In this document: positions 48,827 to 60,345 of the stretch, piece by piece
Position numbering within the stretch: position 1 is the first letter of the stretch
Layout of the letters: each line of letters opens with the position of its first letter
Assembly (NCBI RefSeq): GCF_009834185.1
Contig: NZ_CP047173.1
Coordinates: 2,914,001-2,978,000 of the forward strand
Length of the DNA stretch: 64,000 nt
Direction of reading: 5' to 3'
Origin: Rathayibacter sp. VKM Ac-2760
GTDB lineage: Bacteria > Actinomycetota > Actinomycetes > Actinomycetales > Microbacteriaceae
Position numbers and translations under genes: made by a program
Notes under the pieces: generated by a model
Seen by the model: the letters and a program-made list of their open reading frames with translations, nothing else
What the model was told of the DNA's origin: nothing
The model's database searches: none

Positions 48827-50110
48827 ATGAGCAAAGGTGCTCGCATCAAGAGAGCCGTCGTCTTCACCGTCAGCGCGGCGTTCGCCGCGACGATGCTGAC
48901 CGGCTGCAGCCAGGGTGGCGGCGACTCCGCGGCAGGCGGAGACGTCACCCTCGAATTCGCGCAGTGGTGGGAGCCCGAGCTCTCGGACGGCGCCCTCCGC
49001 GGCCTGATGGACGACTTCGAGGCCGCGAACCCGGGCATCACGGTCGACCTGCTCAGCGGTCCGTACGCCTCGACCAAGGAGCAGCTCTTCGCCGGCGCAG
49101 CCGCCGGCACGATGTCCGACGTCGTCGGACTCGACGGCGCCTGGATCAGCGACTTCGCCAAGCAGGGCGCGCTGGCCGACCTCGGCCCGCTGCTCTCGGA
49201 CGCCGGCTTCGACGAGAGCCAGCTCTCCTCCACCGTCGTCGTCGACGGCAAGACCGCCATGGTCCCCGTCGTCAACTTCGTCTACCCGCTCTTCACCAAC
49301 GACGCCCTGCTCTCCGAGGCGGGCGTCAGCGCTCCCCCCTCGACGCGCAGCGAGTTCGAGACCGCTGCCAAGGCGATCACGGCGCTCGGCGACAACACCA
49401 GCGGCTGGGTGCTCCCGCTCTCGAGCGACGCGCCCAACGGGATCCAGAACGACGTCATGTCCTGGGTCTGGGCCTCCGGCGGCAGCATGCTCGACGACGG
49501 CAAGCCCGACCTGACCAACGACGCCGTCACGAGCGCGGTCGACTACATCGCGCAGCTCGACGCCGACGGCGTGATCGCCCCCGGCGCCGCGACGATGAAG
49601 GAGCAGGACAAGGTCGAGGAGTTCACGAACGGCCGCGTCGGCATGATGATCGACTCCCTCTCGCACATCGCCACCATCCGGGATTCGAACCCCGATCTGA
49701 AGTTCAGCATCTCGGCCATCCCGGCCGAGGACGGCTTCAGCGGCGAGCGCGGCATCCCCTTCGCCTCCTGGGGCATCGGGGTCTCGGCCAGCAGCGAGCA
49801 CCCGGCCGAGGCCGCGAAGCTCGTGTCGTTCCTGATGAGCGCCGACACCAACTCGGAGCTGTCCACGCTGGCGAACGCCTTCCCCGGCAACACCGCCTCG
49901 ACGCCGGACTTCTCGGACAGCGACCCGCTGTACCAGGAGGCCTTCGACATCTACTCGGCCGGCTACCCGGCGAACGAGTTCGTCGGCCTGCCCGTCGCCG
50001 AGCAGCTGATGCGCGACTTCGACGAGCAGCTGCAGGCCGCCCTCAACGGCGACCAGAGCGTCGACGAGGCGCTGGAGAAGTCCCAGGAAGCCTGGCTCGG
50101 CGAGTTCTGA
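48827..50110 (+). CDS. Sugar ABC transporter substrate-binding lipoprotein
   Basis: A 427-aa family 1 binding protein. The signal peptide ends in the lipobox LTGC (Cys 27). The domain opens VTLEFAQWWEPELSDGALRGLMDDFEAANPGI and has the AAAGTMSDVVGLDGAWISDFAKQGAL block of carbohydrate-binding members, with many aromatic residues for sugar stacking. It delivers substrate to the two permeases downstream. No ATPase gene is in the operon, so a shared MsiK-type ATPase elsewhere is likely. The sugar is unknown; the aldolase and kinase downstream suggest a ketose or its derivative. Confidence 0.93.
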   Translation: MSKGARIKRAVVFTVSAAFAATMLTGCSQGGGDSAAGGDVTLEFAQWWEPELSDGALRGLMDDFEAANPGITVDLLSGPYASTKEQLFAGAAAGTMSDVVGLDGAWISDFAKQGALADLGPLLSDAGFDESQLSSTVVVDGKTAMVPVVNFVYPLFTNDALLSEAGVSAPPSTRSEFETAAKAITALGDNTSGWVLPLSSDAPNGIQNDVMSWVWASGGSMLDDGKPDLTNDAVTSAVDYIAQLDADGVIAPGAATMKEQDKVEEFTNGRVGMMIDSLSHIATIRDSNPDLKFSISAIPAEDGFSGERGIPFASWGIGVSASSEHPAEAAKLVSFLMSADTNSELSTLANAFPGNTASTPDFSDSDPLYQEAFDIYSAGYPANEFVGLPVAEQLMRDFDEQLQAALNGDQSVDEALEKSQEAWLGEF

Positions 50111-50202
50111 GCCGTGACGCGTCCGTCCCCGATCGCGCCGCGGGAGTCCTCTCCCGCGGCGCGGTCGCCCCTCATCCCGTCCCCGATCCAAGGAGGACCG
50201 TC

Positions 50203-51144
50203 GTGGTCGCACTGCTGAGCACGCCGCAGCGTCCCGCCGCCGGGAGCCCCGCCCCCGCGGGTGCGCCCCGCCGGAAGCGCCGCGATCTCGCGCCCTACCT
50301 CTACCTCTCCCCCACGGCGATCGTGATGCTCGTCCTGATGCTCGTGCCGGTGCTGCTGGTGATCGGGTACTCGTTCTTCGACAACGTCATCACGAATCCG
50401 AGGCCGGCCTTCGTCGGCCTCGCGAACTACCTCGAGGTCCTCGGCGATCCGAAGTTCCGCACGGCCACCGGCAACACGATCGTCTTCGTCGGCGTCAGCG
50501 TCGCCGCCCACCTCGTGCTGGGCCTCGGCTTCGCGATGCTGCTCAACTCGCCGCTCGTGCCGACGATCGCCAAGTCGCTCTTCCGCGTGATCTACGTCCT
50601 GCCGTGGCTGTTCACCGTCGCCATCATCGCGGTGCTCTGGCGGCTGCTGCTCAACCCGAACGGCGTGATCAACTACGCGCTGATCTCGCTCGGGCTGACC
50701 GACCAGGGCATCGAGTGGCTCGCCTCCCCCGCGACCGCGCTGCTCTCGGTGACCTTCATCAACATCTGGGCTGGCTACTCGTTCTACATGATCACGCTCC
50801 TGGCGGGTCTGCAGGGCATCCCGCACGACCTCTACGAGGCGGCGAAGGTCGACGGCGCGAGCGCCTGGCAGCGCTTCTGGAACGTCACGATCCCGCAGCT
50901 CAAGCCGATCATCATCAGCATGTCGGTCCTGGACATCATCTGGACCTCGCAGCAGTTCGCGCTGATCTGGATGACGACCGGCGGCGGCCCGATCGACGCG
51001 ACCGAGATGCTCAGCACCTACACCTACAAGCTCGCGTTCAGCCGCTACGAGTTCTCGGTGGCCTCGGCGAGCGCCGTCCTGATCCTCCTCCTCACCATGG
51101 TCCTCGCGTTCTTCTACGTGCGGAACCAGAAAGCCAGGGACTGA
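50203..51144 (+). CDS. Sugar ABC transporter permease (MalF type)
   Basis: A 313-aa permease. A basic, Pro-rich N-terminus leads to six helices, and the coupling loop EAAKVDGASAWQRFWNVTIPQLKP contains the EAA motif. It is of the CUT1 carbohydrate class. The GTG at 50203 has AGGAGG 6 nt upstream, which fixes the start after a 92-nt gap from the binding-protein gene. The second permease begins 2 nt later. Confidence 0.93.
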   Translation: MVALLSTPQRPAAGSPAPAGAPRRKRRDLAPYLYLSPTAIVMLVLMLVPVLLVIGYSFFDNVITNPRPAFVGLANYLEVLGDPKFRTATGNTIVFVGVSVAAHLVLGLGFAMLLNSPLVPTIAKSLFRVIYVLPWLFTVAIIAVLWRLLLNPNGVINYALISLGLTDQGIEWLASPATALLSVTFINIWAGYSFYMITLLAGLQGIPHDLYEAAKVDGASAWQRFWNVTIPQLKPIIISMSVLDIIWTSQQFALIWMTTGGGPIDATEMLSTYTYKLAFSRYEFSVASASAVLILLLTMVLAFFYVRNQKARD

Positions 51145-51145
51145 C

Positions 51146-52009
51146 GTGACCGCCACCGCCACCCGCCCGGCCGTCCGCACGCCGCGGCTCCTCGCCGCGA
51201 AGGCCGGGGTCTGGGTCCTCCTCCTGATCGGCGCCGCCTTCGCGGGGCTGCCGATCGTCTGGATGGCCGCCAGCTCGTTCAAGTCGAACACCGAGATCTT
51301 CGAGTACCCGCCCCGGCTGATCACCGACACGTTCTCGTTCTCGGCCTACGCCGGGATCCTGGGCGACCCGACCAAGGTCCGCTTCTTCATCAACAGCTAC
51401 GTCGTCGCCCTCGCGGTCGTCGGGCTGACGCTGGTGGTCGCGATCCTCGCCTCCTACGCCTTCAGCCGGTACGAGTTCCGCTTCAAGCGGCCGATCAACA
51501 TCATCATCGTCAGCGTGCAGGCGGTGCCGCCGATCACCCTGCTGATCCCGTTCTTCGGCCTGATGGTGACGCTGCGGCTCTACAACACCTACCAGGGCCT
51601 GATCCTCACCTACCTGGTCTTCACGCTGCCCTACGCGATCATCATGCTGACCGGCTACTTCAACACCCTCCCCCGCGATCTCGACGAGGCCGCGCGGATG
51701 GACGGGGCCGGCCCGATGACCGTGCTCTGGCGGATCCTCGTGCCGATCGCGATCCCCGGGATCGTCTCGGTCGGCGTCTACACCTTCATGATCGCGTGGA
51801 ACGAGTACCTCTTCGCGCTCACCCTGACCCGCACCGACGACATGCGCACGGTGCCGATCGGCATCCAGCTGCTGATGGGCCAGAACTCCTACGAGTGGAA
51901 CGAGATGATGGCGATGAGCATCCTCGGATGCGTTCCCGTCCTCCTCCTCTTCCTCTTCTTCCAGCGGTACTTCATCGGCGGCATGACCGCCGGGGCCGTC
52001 AAGAGCTGA
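51146..52009 (+). CDS. Sugar ABC transporter permease (MalG type)
   Basis: A 287-aa CUT1-class permease with six helices and the EAA loop DEAARMDGAGPMTVLWRILVPIAIPG. The GTG start sits one base after the previous stop, with AGGGA upstream. It forms the translocation pore with the preceding permease. The end IGGMTAGAVKS is typical for MalG-like proteins. Confidence 0.93.
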   Translation: MTATATRPAVRTPRLLAAKAGVWVLLLIGAAFAGLPIVWMAASSFKSNTEIFEYPPRLITDTFSFSAYAGILGDPTKVRFFINSYVVALAVVGLTLVVAILASYAFSRYEFRFKRPINIIIVSVQAVPPITLLIPFFGLMVTLRLYNTYQGLILTYLVFTLPYAIIMLTGYFNTLPRDLDEAARMDGAGPMTVLWRILVPIAIPGIVSVGVYTFMIAWNEYLFALTLTRTDDMRTVPIGIQLLMGQNSYEWNEMMAMSILGCVPVLLLFLFFQRYFIGGMTAGAVKS

Positions 52010-52062
52010 GGCGCGCGTCCGCGCGTCCGGAACACCACCACCACGAGAAGGACAGTCAGAGA

Positions 52063-52923
52063 ATGCTTGTTTCCGGAAAAGACCTGCTCGACGTCGCCAA
52101 TGCGAACGGCTTCGCCGTCCCGGCGTTCAACGTCAGCGACTACGCCATGATGAACGGCCTGTTCGAGATCAGCGAGGAGAAGGACTCGCCGCTGCTCATC
52201 GCGATCCACCCCGACGAGCTGAGCCACACCGGAGTGGACATCCTGCACGCGATCATCGCCCGCGCCCACCGCTCCAGCGTCCCCGTGACGATCCACCTCG
52301 ACCACGGCGCCACCTACGAGCAGGTCCTGCTCGCGATCAAGTCGGGCTTCACCTCCGTCATGATCGACGGCTCGATGCTCCCCTACGACGAGAACGTCGC
52401 GATCACCAAGCGCGTCGTCGACGCCGCGCACGCCGTCGGTGTCTCGGTCGAGGGCGAGCTGGGCACGATCGGCAAGACCGACAACGAGGCGGAGGACGGT
52501 GCCGCGAACATCATCTACACCGAGCCCGACGAGGCGGTCGACTTCGTCTCCTCCACCGGCGTCGACAGCCTGGCGATCGCCATCGGCACCAGCCACGGCC
52601 TGTACCCGGCCTCGATGAAGCCGGCGCTCAAGCTCGACCTGCTGGCCGAGATCAAGAAGCGCGTCGCCGTGCCGCTGGTCCTGCACGGCGGCTCGAACAA
52701 CCCGGACGCCGAGATCGCCGAGTCGGTGAAGCGCGGAGTGAACAAGATCAACATCTCCAGCGACATCAAGGCCTCGTACCACAACAAGATGCGGGAGGTG
52801 CTCGCCGACCCCTCGGTCCGCGAGCCGAACACCATCCAGCCGCCCTCCATCGCCGCGATGAAGGAGACGGCCGCGCAGAAGATCGACCTGTTCGGCTCCG
52901 CCGGCAAGGCCGAGCTCTACTAG
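52063..52923 (+). CDS. Class II fructose/tagatose-bisphosphate aldolase-type protein
   Basis: A 286-aa zinc aldolase of the FbaA/GatY/KbaY group. The metal ligands are seen in VTIHLDHGATYEQV (His), VEGELGTIGK (Glu), GTSHGLYPASMKPALKLDLL (His) and PLVLHGGSNNP (His). NINISSDIKASY binds the substrate phosphate. The short GatY-like length and the DeoR/ABC/kinase context favour cleavage of tagatose- or a related ketose-bisphosphate over central glycolysis, but this is inferred. Confidence 0.88.
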   Translation: MLVSGKDLLDVANANGFAVPAFNVSDYAMMNGLFEISEEKDSPLLIAIHPDELSHTGVDILHAIIARAHRSSVPVTIHLDHGATYEQVLLAIKSGFTSVMIDGSMLPYDENVAITKRVVDAAHAVGVSVEGELGTIGKTDNEAEDGAANIIYTEPDEAVDFVSSTGVDSLAIAIGTSHGLYPASMKPALKLDLLAEIKKRVAVPLVLHGGSNNPDAEIAESVKRGVNKINISSDIKASYHNKMREVLADPSVREPNTIQPPSIAAMKETAAQKIDLFGSAGKAELY

Positions 52924-52950
52924 GCCCGCGGAACACCGGAGAGCAGCGCG

Positions 52951-54138
52951 GTGAACGAGAGGATCGTGCTCGGACTGGGCGGGACCGTCGACTACGAGAT
53001 CGACTGGGACGACGACGTCGTCCAGGCGCTCGCGGAGGAGTACGGGATCCGCGCGGACGAGCTGACGAGGACGGCGCCGGTGACCACCGAGCGCGACCTC
53101 GTCGTGGCGCTCCTCGCGTTCCTCGCCGACGGTGCGGGAGGGGAGAGATTCGCCTCCTCCTCCCGCATCGTCGAGGAGTTCGCGCAGCGCTTCCCCCGCC
53201 GCATCACCCTCGGCGGAACGGGCGTGCGGGCCGGCTACGCCCTCGCCGTGCACGGCCTCGCCGCCGTGCAGCACCTGGTGAGCATCGACGACCACGTCCG
53301 CCGGCTCCTGCCCGCGGGCACCGAGTACGTCTCGAGCGCGACCGCGGACAGCACCGACCCGCACCTGATCGTGCAGTTCCCCCGCGGCGCCCGGGTCCGG
53401 CTCGGCGACCGCCTGCTGGTGGCTCCGCATCCGAACCGGGTGATCTTCGCGAACGACCCGCCCAACCGGGAGCTGCTGCTGGCCGAGGAGCTCGGCGGCG
53501 TGCTGGCGGACGCGGGCGTCTTCCTGGTCTCCGGCTTCAACAGCATCCAGGACGAGGCGGTGCTGGCGGACCGGCTCGAGACGCTGAAGCGGCACCTCGC
53601 CGCGCTTCCCGCCGACGCGGACGTGATCTACGAGGACGCCGGGTTCCACCTGCCCGTGCTGCAGGACCGGGCCCGCGCGGCCCTGCTCGGCTGCGTCGAC
53701 GTCGTGAGCATGAACGAGGACGAGCTGCAGGCGCTGCTCGGTCACCGGCTCGACCTGCTCGCCCCCGACGCGGTCGTCGAGGCGCTCTCGGCCGCCGCGA
53801 CGCTGCTCCCCGGCCCGGTGCTCGTGGTGCACACCCGGCACTGGTCGGCCGCCGTCGGAGCGGAGGCCGAGCGGTTCCGCGCGGCGCTCCTCGGCGGCGT
53901 GACGATGGCGAGCACCCGCTACCTGCTCGGGGACGGGATCACCGCTGCGGACTACGACCGCGTCGCGCAGCTGCCCGCGCAGACCGGCGGAGTCGCGGTC
54001 TGCGCGGCGGTCGCGGCTCGACTGCCGGCCGTCTGCACCCCCGGCCTCGTGCTCGAGACCGACCACCCCACCACGATCGGCCTCGGCGACACCTTCGCCG
54101 GCGGCTTCGTCTCAGCGCTGGTTCGCCACCGCGCCTGA
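52951..54138 (+). CDS. ADP-dependent-type phosphofructokinase/glucokinase family protein
   Basis: A 395-aa ribokinase-fold protein resembling the ADP-dependent glucokinase/phosphofructokinase family (PF04587), best known from archaea. Visible markers are ANDPPNRELLLAEEL, FLVSGFNSIQD, the VVSMNEDEL (NxxE) metal motif, and the catalytic TIGLGDTFAGGF near the C-terminus. It would phosphorylate a sugar or sugar phosphate, making the substrate of the aldolase 27 nt upstream. The phosphoryl donor cannot be settled from sequence. The GTG has GGAGAG 7 nt upstream. It is the last gene of the operon, ahead of a strong terminator. Confidence 0.8.
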   Translation: MNERIVLGLGGTVDYEIDWDDDVVQALAEEYGIRADELTRTAPVTTERDLVVALLAFLADGAGGERFASSSRIVEEFAQRFPRRITLGGTGVRAGYALAVHGLAAVQHLVSIDDHVRRLLPAGTEYVSSATADSTDPHLIVQFPRGARVRLGDRLLVAPHPNRVIFANDPPNRELLLAEELGGVLADAGVFLVSGFNSIQDEAVLADRLETLKRHLAALPADADVIYEDAGFHLPVLQDRARAALLGCVDVVSMNEDELQALLGHRLDLLAPDAVVEALSAAATLLPGPVLVVHTRHWSAAVGAEAERFRAALLGGVTMASTRYLLGDGITAADYDRVAQLPAQTGGVAVCAAVAARLPAVCTPGLVLETDHPTTIGLGDTFAGGFVSALVRHRA

Positions 54139-54153
54139 CCGGAGGCGAGACGT

Positions 54154-54200
54154 GACGAAGGCCCCGCACCCCGCGAGAGAGCGGGGCCGGGGCCTTCGTC
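54154..54200. terminator. Very strong bidirectional terminator between the sugar operon and secA
   Basis: Outer arms GACGAAGGCCCCG (54154-54166) and CGGGGCCTTCGTC (54188-54200) form 13 perfect pairs, with an inner CCCCGC-gagaga-GCGGGG stem. It lies between two convergent stop codons, 16 and 14 nt away. Confidence 0.85.
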
Positions 54201-54213
54201 GTGTGGCGGTGGA

Positions 54214-57012
<2,799 letters not shown>

Positions 57013-57067
57013 GGGGTACTCCAAAACGTAGAAGACAGGTGCCCGACGGCACGGCGCGGACGCAACC

Positions 57068-57073
57068 ACACTA
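57068..57073 (-). promoter_or_regulatory. Candidate -10 (TAGTGT) of secA
   Basis: TAGTGT on the minus strand gives a leader of about 50 nt with a GGAG ribosome site before the GTG start. Confidence 0.4.
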
Positions 57074-57110
57074 GCCGGGGCGGGCTGTGCGCGGTCCGAC
57101 AGCGCGCGAA

Positions 57111-57140
57111 GAGCCCCCGGAGGCGTGTCACCGGGGGCTC
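57111..57140 (-). terminator. Terminator between hpf and secA
   Basis: GAGCCCCCGG and CCGGGGGCTC form 10 perfect pairs around a 10-nt loop, 22 nt beyond the hpf stop and ahead of the secA promoter. Confidence 0.75.
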
Positions 57141-57161
57141 CTCGTCAGGCGGGTCGGACGA

Positions 57162-57860
57162 TCAGACCGCGGCCTGCTCCGGCACGGCGTCCGCCTCGTC
57201 GCCGAGGCCGATCACGCCGTAGTCCCAGCCCTTGCGGCGGTAGACGACGCTCGGGCGGTCGGTGTCCGCGTCGATGAAGAGGTAGAAGTCGTGGCCGACC
57301 AGCTCCATGTAGTCGACGGCGTCGTCGACGCTCATCGAGACGGAGGGGAAGACCTTCTTGCGGATGACGACGGGGCAGTACGGCTCCTCCGCGTCGCTCT
57401 CGTCCGCGGCGACGGGCTCCGGGGCGGCCTCCTCCTGCACGGGGATCACGCCCGTGCTCAGGCGCTCCAGCACGGCGGCGTCGGCCGGCTGGATCGCGAC
57501 GACGCTGAAGTCGTCGGCGGCCGCGTCGCGCAGCGAGGTCGGCCGATGCTGGCCCCGATGCACCTTCTTCCGGTCCTTGGCGCGCCGCACCCGTTCGAGC
57601 AGGCGCCCGAGGGCCACGTCGAAGGCGGCGTACTTGTCGGCTCCGCTCGCCTCGGCCCGCACCACGGGCCCCTTGCCGATCAGCGTGAGCTCGACCCGGT
57701 CGCCGGCGGCGGCGCCCTTGCCCTCGCTGTGCCGGCTCGCCTTGATCTCGAGCGCGAGCGCCCGGTCGGCGAGGTGGGCGATCTTCTCCGACTTCTCCGT
57801 CGCGTAGGCGCGGAAGCGATCGGTGATGCCCATGTTGCGGCCTGTGATGTCGATGTCCAT
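57162..57860 (-). CDS. hpf: Ribosome hibernation promoting factor, long form (HPF)
   Basis: A 232-aa long-type HPF. The N-terminal S30AE domain starts MDIDITGRNMGITDRFRAYATEKSEKI (about 1-100). A variable linker follows, then the C-terminal dimerisation domain PYCPVVIRKKVFPSVSMSVDDAVDYMELVGHDFYLFIDADT. It joins 70S ribosomes into inactive 100S dimers in stationary phase. The ATG at 57860 has GGGAGG 5 nt upstream, which excludes the longer upstream reading. The candidate promoter is TACGCT at 57926-57931. Confidence 0.95.
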   Translation of the reverse strand: MDIDITGRNMGITDRFRAYATEKSEKIAHLADRALALEIKASRHSEGKGAAAGDRVELTLIGKGPVVRAEASGADKYAAFDVALGRLLERVRRAKDRKKVHRGQHRPTSLRDAAADDFSVVAIQPADAAVLERLSTGVIPVQEEAAPEPVAADESDAEEPYCPVVIRKKVFPSVSMSVDDAVDYMELVGHDFYLFIDADTDRPSVVYRRKGWDYGVIGLGDEADAVPEQAAV

Positions 57861-57925
57861 GACAACCTCCCAGTCGAGTACGGCGTGCCGCCTTTCTCCG
57901 GGCGGACCGTTCACGCCGTCCCCCG

Positions 57926-57931
57926 AGCGTA
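57926..57931 (-). promoter_or_regulatory. Candidate -10 (TACGCT) of hpf
   Basis: TACGCT on the minus strand would give a leader of about 60 nt including the GGGAGG ribosome site. Confidence 0.4.
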
Positions 57932-57965
57932 GACCCGTGGTCCCCCGATCGTCATCGGGAGTTCA

Positions 57966-58625
57966 TCAGGAAGACGCGCTCCCCCGGTGCCGCGTGCCGG
58001 CCAGCGCCGCCGCGCCGCGCACTGCTCCCCCGGCGGCGCGGACGGCGCGCCGCAGCTCCAGCAGCGTCGCTCCGGAGGTGACCACGTCGTCGACGAGGAG
58101 GACCGGCTCGACGCCGTCCATCGCCCGCCTGGCGCGGAACGCCCCGTCGAGATTCGCGCTCCGCTCCGCCCGGCCGAGGCCGACCTGGTCGCGGGCGAGG
58201 CGGGTGCGCGCCAGGGGCCGCTCGAGGCGCCCGCCGGCCGAGCGCACCAGCAGCTCCAGCGGGTCGAGGCCTCGGCGCAGGCGGCGCGACCAGGAGCCGG
58301 GCGGGCCGACCAGCGCCGCCGGTGCGCCGTCGAGGGCCCGCAGCAGCGCCGGCCGCAGCAGCGCGCCGAGCGGGCGCACCGCGGCCACCCGGCCCTCCTC
58401 CTTCAGCCCGAGGAGCAGGCGCCGAGTCACGCCGGAGTAGGGCGCGCCGACGACCACGTCGAGCGGATCGCCGGCCGGGCCGAGGCGGCGGACCGTGCAG
58501 TGCGCCTCCGCGGCGAGCGCACGGGCGCAGTCCGGGCAGGGCGTGCGGGTGGCGGGCAGGCCGCAGGCCGGGCAGTCCGCCGGCAGCAGCACGGCGAGGG
58601 CGTCGAGCAGGTGATCGCGCAGCAT
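57966..58625 (-). CDS. comF: ComF family phosphoribosyltransferase-like protein
   Basis: A 219-aa ComF-type protein. A zinc-finger-like CPACGLPATRTPCPDC (about 18-33) is followed by a phosphoribosyltransferase domain whose PRPP loop is VLLVDDVVTSGATLLELRRAV (about 172-192). ComF is needed for DNA uptake in competent bacteria; its role in actinobacteria without obvious competence is unclear. The ATG follows CACACT by 6 nt, a near-consensus leaderless start. In M. tuberculosis this gene also stands between hpf and lpqB. Confidence 0.9.
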   Translation of the reverse strand: MLRDHLLDALAVLLPADCPACGLPATRTPCPDCARALAAEAHCTVRRLGPAGDPLDVVVGAPYSGVTRRLLLGLKEEGRVAAVRPLGALLRPALLRALDGAPAALVGPPGSWSRRLRRGLDPLELLVRSAGGRLERPLARTRLARDQVGLGRAERSANLDGAFRARRAMDGVEPVLLVDDVVTSGATLLELRRAVRAAGGAVRGAAALAGTRHRGSASS

Positions 58626-58644
58626 CGGGAGAGTGTGCCCCGGA

Positions 58645-60345
58645 CTACGACCCCATGCCGGTCTGTGTCGCGAGGAGCCGGATGTCCGTCGCGACCGTCT
58701 GCCACGCGGAGCCGCGCTGCTGCCGCAGCTCCCCGCCCTCGGCGAGGATCCGGATCTGCGTCGAGGCGTTGCCCGCCGCGATCTGCACGGTGCCGGTCGT
58801 CGTGCCGAGCGCGGTGTCCCCTCCGCCGAGCTGGTTCATCGTGACGGTGTCCTCGCCGGTGGAGCCGCGCACGACGGAGACGACGTCGAGCTCGTCGGTC
58901 CACGCGGCCGCGACCGCGGTGCCGAGAGTCGAGCGGAGCACGACCGGCTCGCCGACCGCGACCGGATCGCCGTTCGACGAGCGGGTGATGCCGGCGACCA
59001 GCACGGTGGCCTGCTGCCCGTCCTGCGCCAGGGCGAGGACCCGCGTGCCGTCGCGCGAGAGCGCGAGGGAGGCGATCGACTCGATGCCGGGCCACGCCGT
59101 GGCGACCTGGAGCGAGCGCGAGCCGTCCGAGGAGTAGGCGACGAGCTGGCCGGGCGAGGCCGAGGGCACCGACCAGACGTAGCCGAACGGGTCGATCCCG
59201 GGGGCGGCGAGGCCGGAGCGGGCGTCGAGCAGCACGTCGTCGGCACCCGGGGTGATCAGGGAGACGCCGGCCGAGGTGAGGACCGCCGCGGAGGCGCTGG
59301 AGTCGGCGCCGCGCTGCTCGCCCAGGACCGCGGCGCGGGGGCCGATCGCGGCGATCCGGTCGGACACGGCCGTCTCCGCGAGGCCCGAGGAGCCGAGGAA
59401 GCCGAAGGCCCCGTCCGTGAGGACGAGCGGGCGGGTGTCGACCCGCGGCGAGGTCGGCAGCCCGGTCACCTCGGTCGGGATCTCGATCGCGTTCTGCTGC
59501 ACCGAGAGCGAGACGCCGGTGACGTTCGAGACGTTGGCGAGACTCCGGTTCAGCTGGAGGGCCATCCGGCGCCACTGCTGCGCGTCGGCCTCGAGGGCGG
59601 CCGAGTTCAGATCGACCACCGCGCGCTGCGCCTCGACCGGCACCGTCTCGGCGGCGAGCGCCGTTCCGGTGGGGAAGGCCGAGACGACCGCGGCGGAGTC
59701 GCGCAGCCAGGAGGTCGGCCCGCGCAGCAGCTCGGTGACGATCGTGGTGCTGGTGGAGCTGTCGGCGCGCGAGGCGAACCAGCGCAGATCCGGCACGAGG
59801 TAGGTGTAGCTGGGGTCGAAGAAGTAGAGCGCGTAGGTGGAGAAGACCTGCTCGAAGGTGGTCCGGTCGATCACGACGCCGCTCGGCGGCGCGCTGATCC
59901 GCCACTCGCCGTTCTCCTGCACGAAGCCGTAGTCGAGCTCGAGCGCGGCGGTGGTGGCGACCTCGGAGTAGACGCCGGTCGCGTCGACCTCGGCCACCGG
60001 CGTGATGGTCAGCGAGAGCGTTGAGGCGCTCGGCTGCGTCGAGGACCGCTGGCCCTCGTCCACGGTGACGTGCTCGCTCGGCGTCCAGTCGGCCCCGGTG
60101 GAGAGGAACTCGCGGGCGATCTTGTAGTTGTTCTGCGGGCTCGACGCGGCGTCGATGAAGCCGGTGAGGATCTCGGCCTGGTCGGCGCCCGCGGCCGGGC
60201 CCGAGGGGAGGAAGTCGTACTGCAGGTCCTGGGGCGCCGTGTCCGGCTGCCCGACGCCGACGTCGCCGCCGCGCGGGATGCCCGCGCAGCCGGCGAGGAC
60301 GGCGAGCAGCAGCGCCGCCGCGACGACGGAGCGCAGCCGCCTCAC
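58645..60345 (-). CDS. lpqB: Lipoprotein LpqB
   Basis: A 566-aa lipoprotein. The signal peptide ends in LAGC (Cys 20). A GerMN domain lies at about 190-320, and the C-terminal half has the pattern of an incomplete beta-propeller (repeats such as GQLVAYSSDGSRSLQVA and IASLALSRDGTRVLALA). LpqB binds the sensor domain of MtrB and tunes its signalling. The start overlaps the mtrB stop by 4 nt, giving the conserved mtrA-mtrB-lpqB operon. Confidence 0.94.
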   Translation of the reverse strand: MRRLRSVVAAALLLAVLAGCAGIPRGGDVGVGQPDTAPQDLQYDFLPSGPAAGADQAEILTGFIDAASSPQNNYKIAREFLSTGADWTPSEHVTVDEGQRSSTQPSASTLSLTITPVAEVDATGVYSEVATTAALELDYGFVQENGEWRISAPPSGVVIDRTTFEQVFSTYALYFFDPSYTYLVPDLRWFASRADSSTSTTIVTELLRGPTSWLRDSAAVVSAFPTGTALAAETVPVEAQRAVVDLNSAALEADAQQWRRMALQLNRSLANVSNVTGVSLSVQQNAIEIPTEVTGLPTSPRVDTRPLVLTDGAFGFLGSSGLAETAVSDRIAAIGPRAAVLGEQRGADSSASAAVLTSAGVSLITPGADDVLLDARSGLAAPGIDPFGYVWSVPSASPGQLVAYSSDGSRSLQVATAWPGIESIASLALSRDGTRVLALAQDGQQATVLVAGITRSSNGDPVAVGEPVVLRSTLGTAVAAAWTDELDVVSVVRGSTGEDTVTMNQLGGGDTALGTTTGTVQIAAGNASTQIRILAEGGELRQQRGSAWQTVATDIRLLATQTGMGS

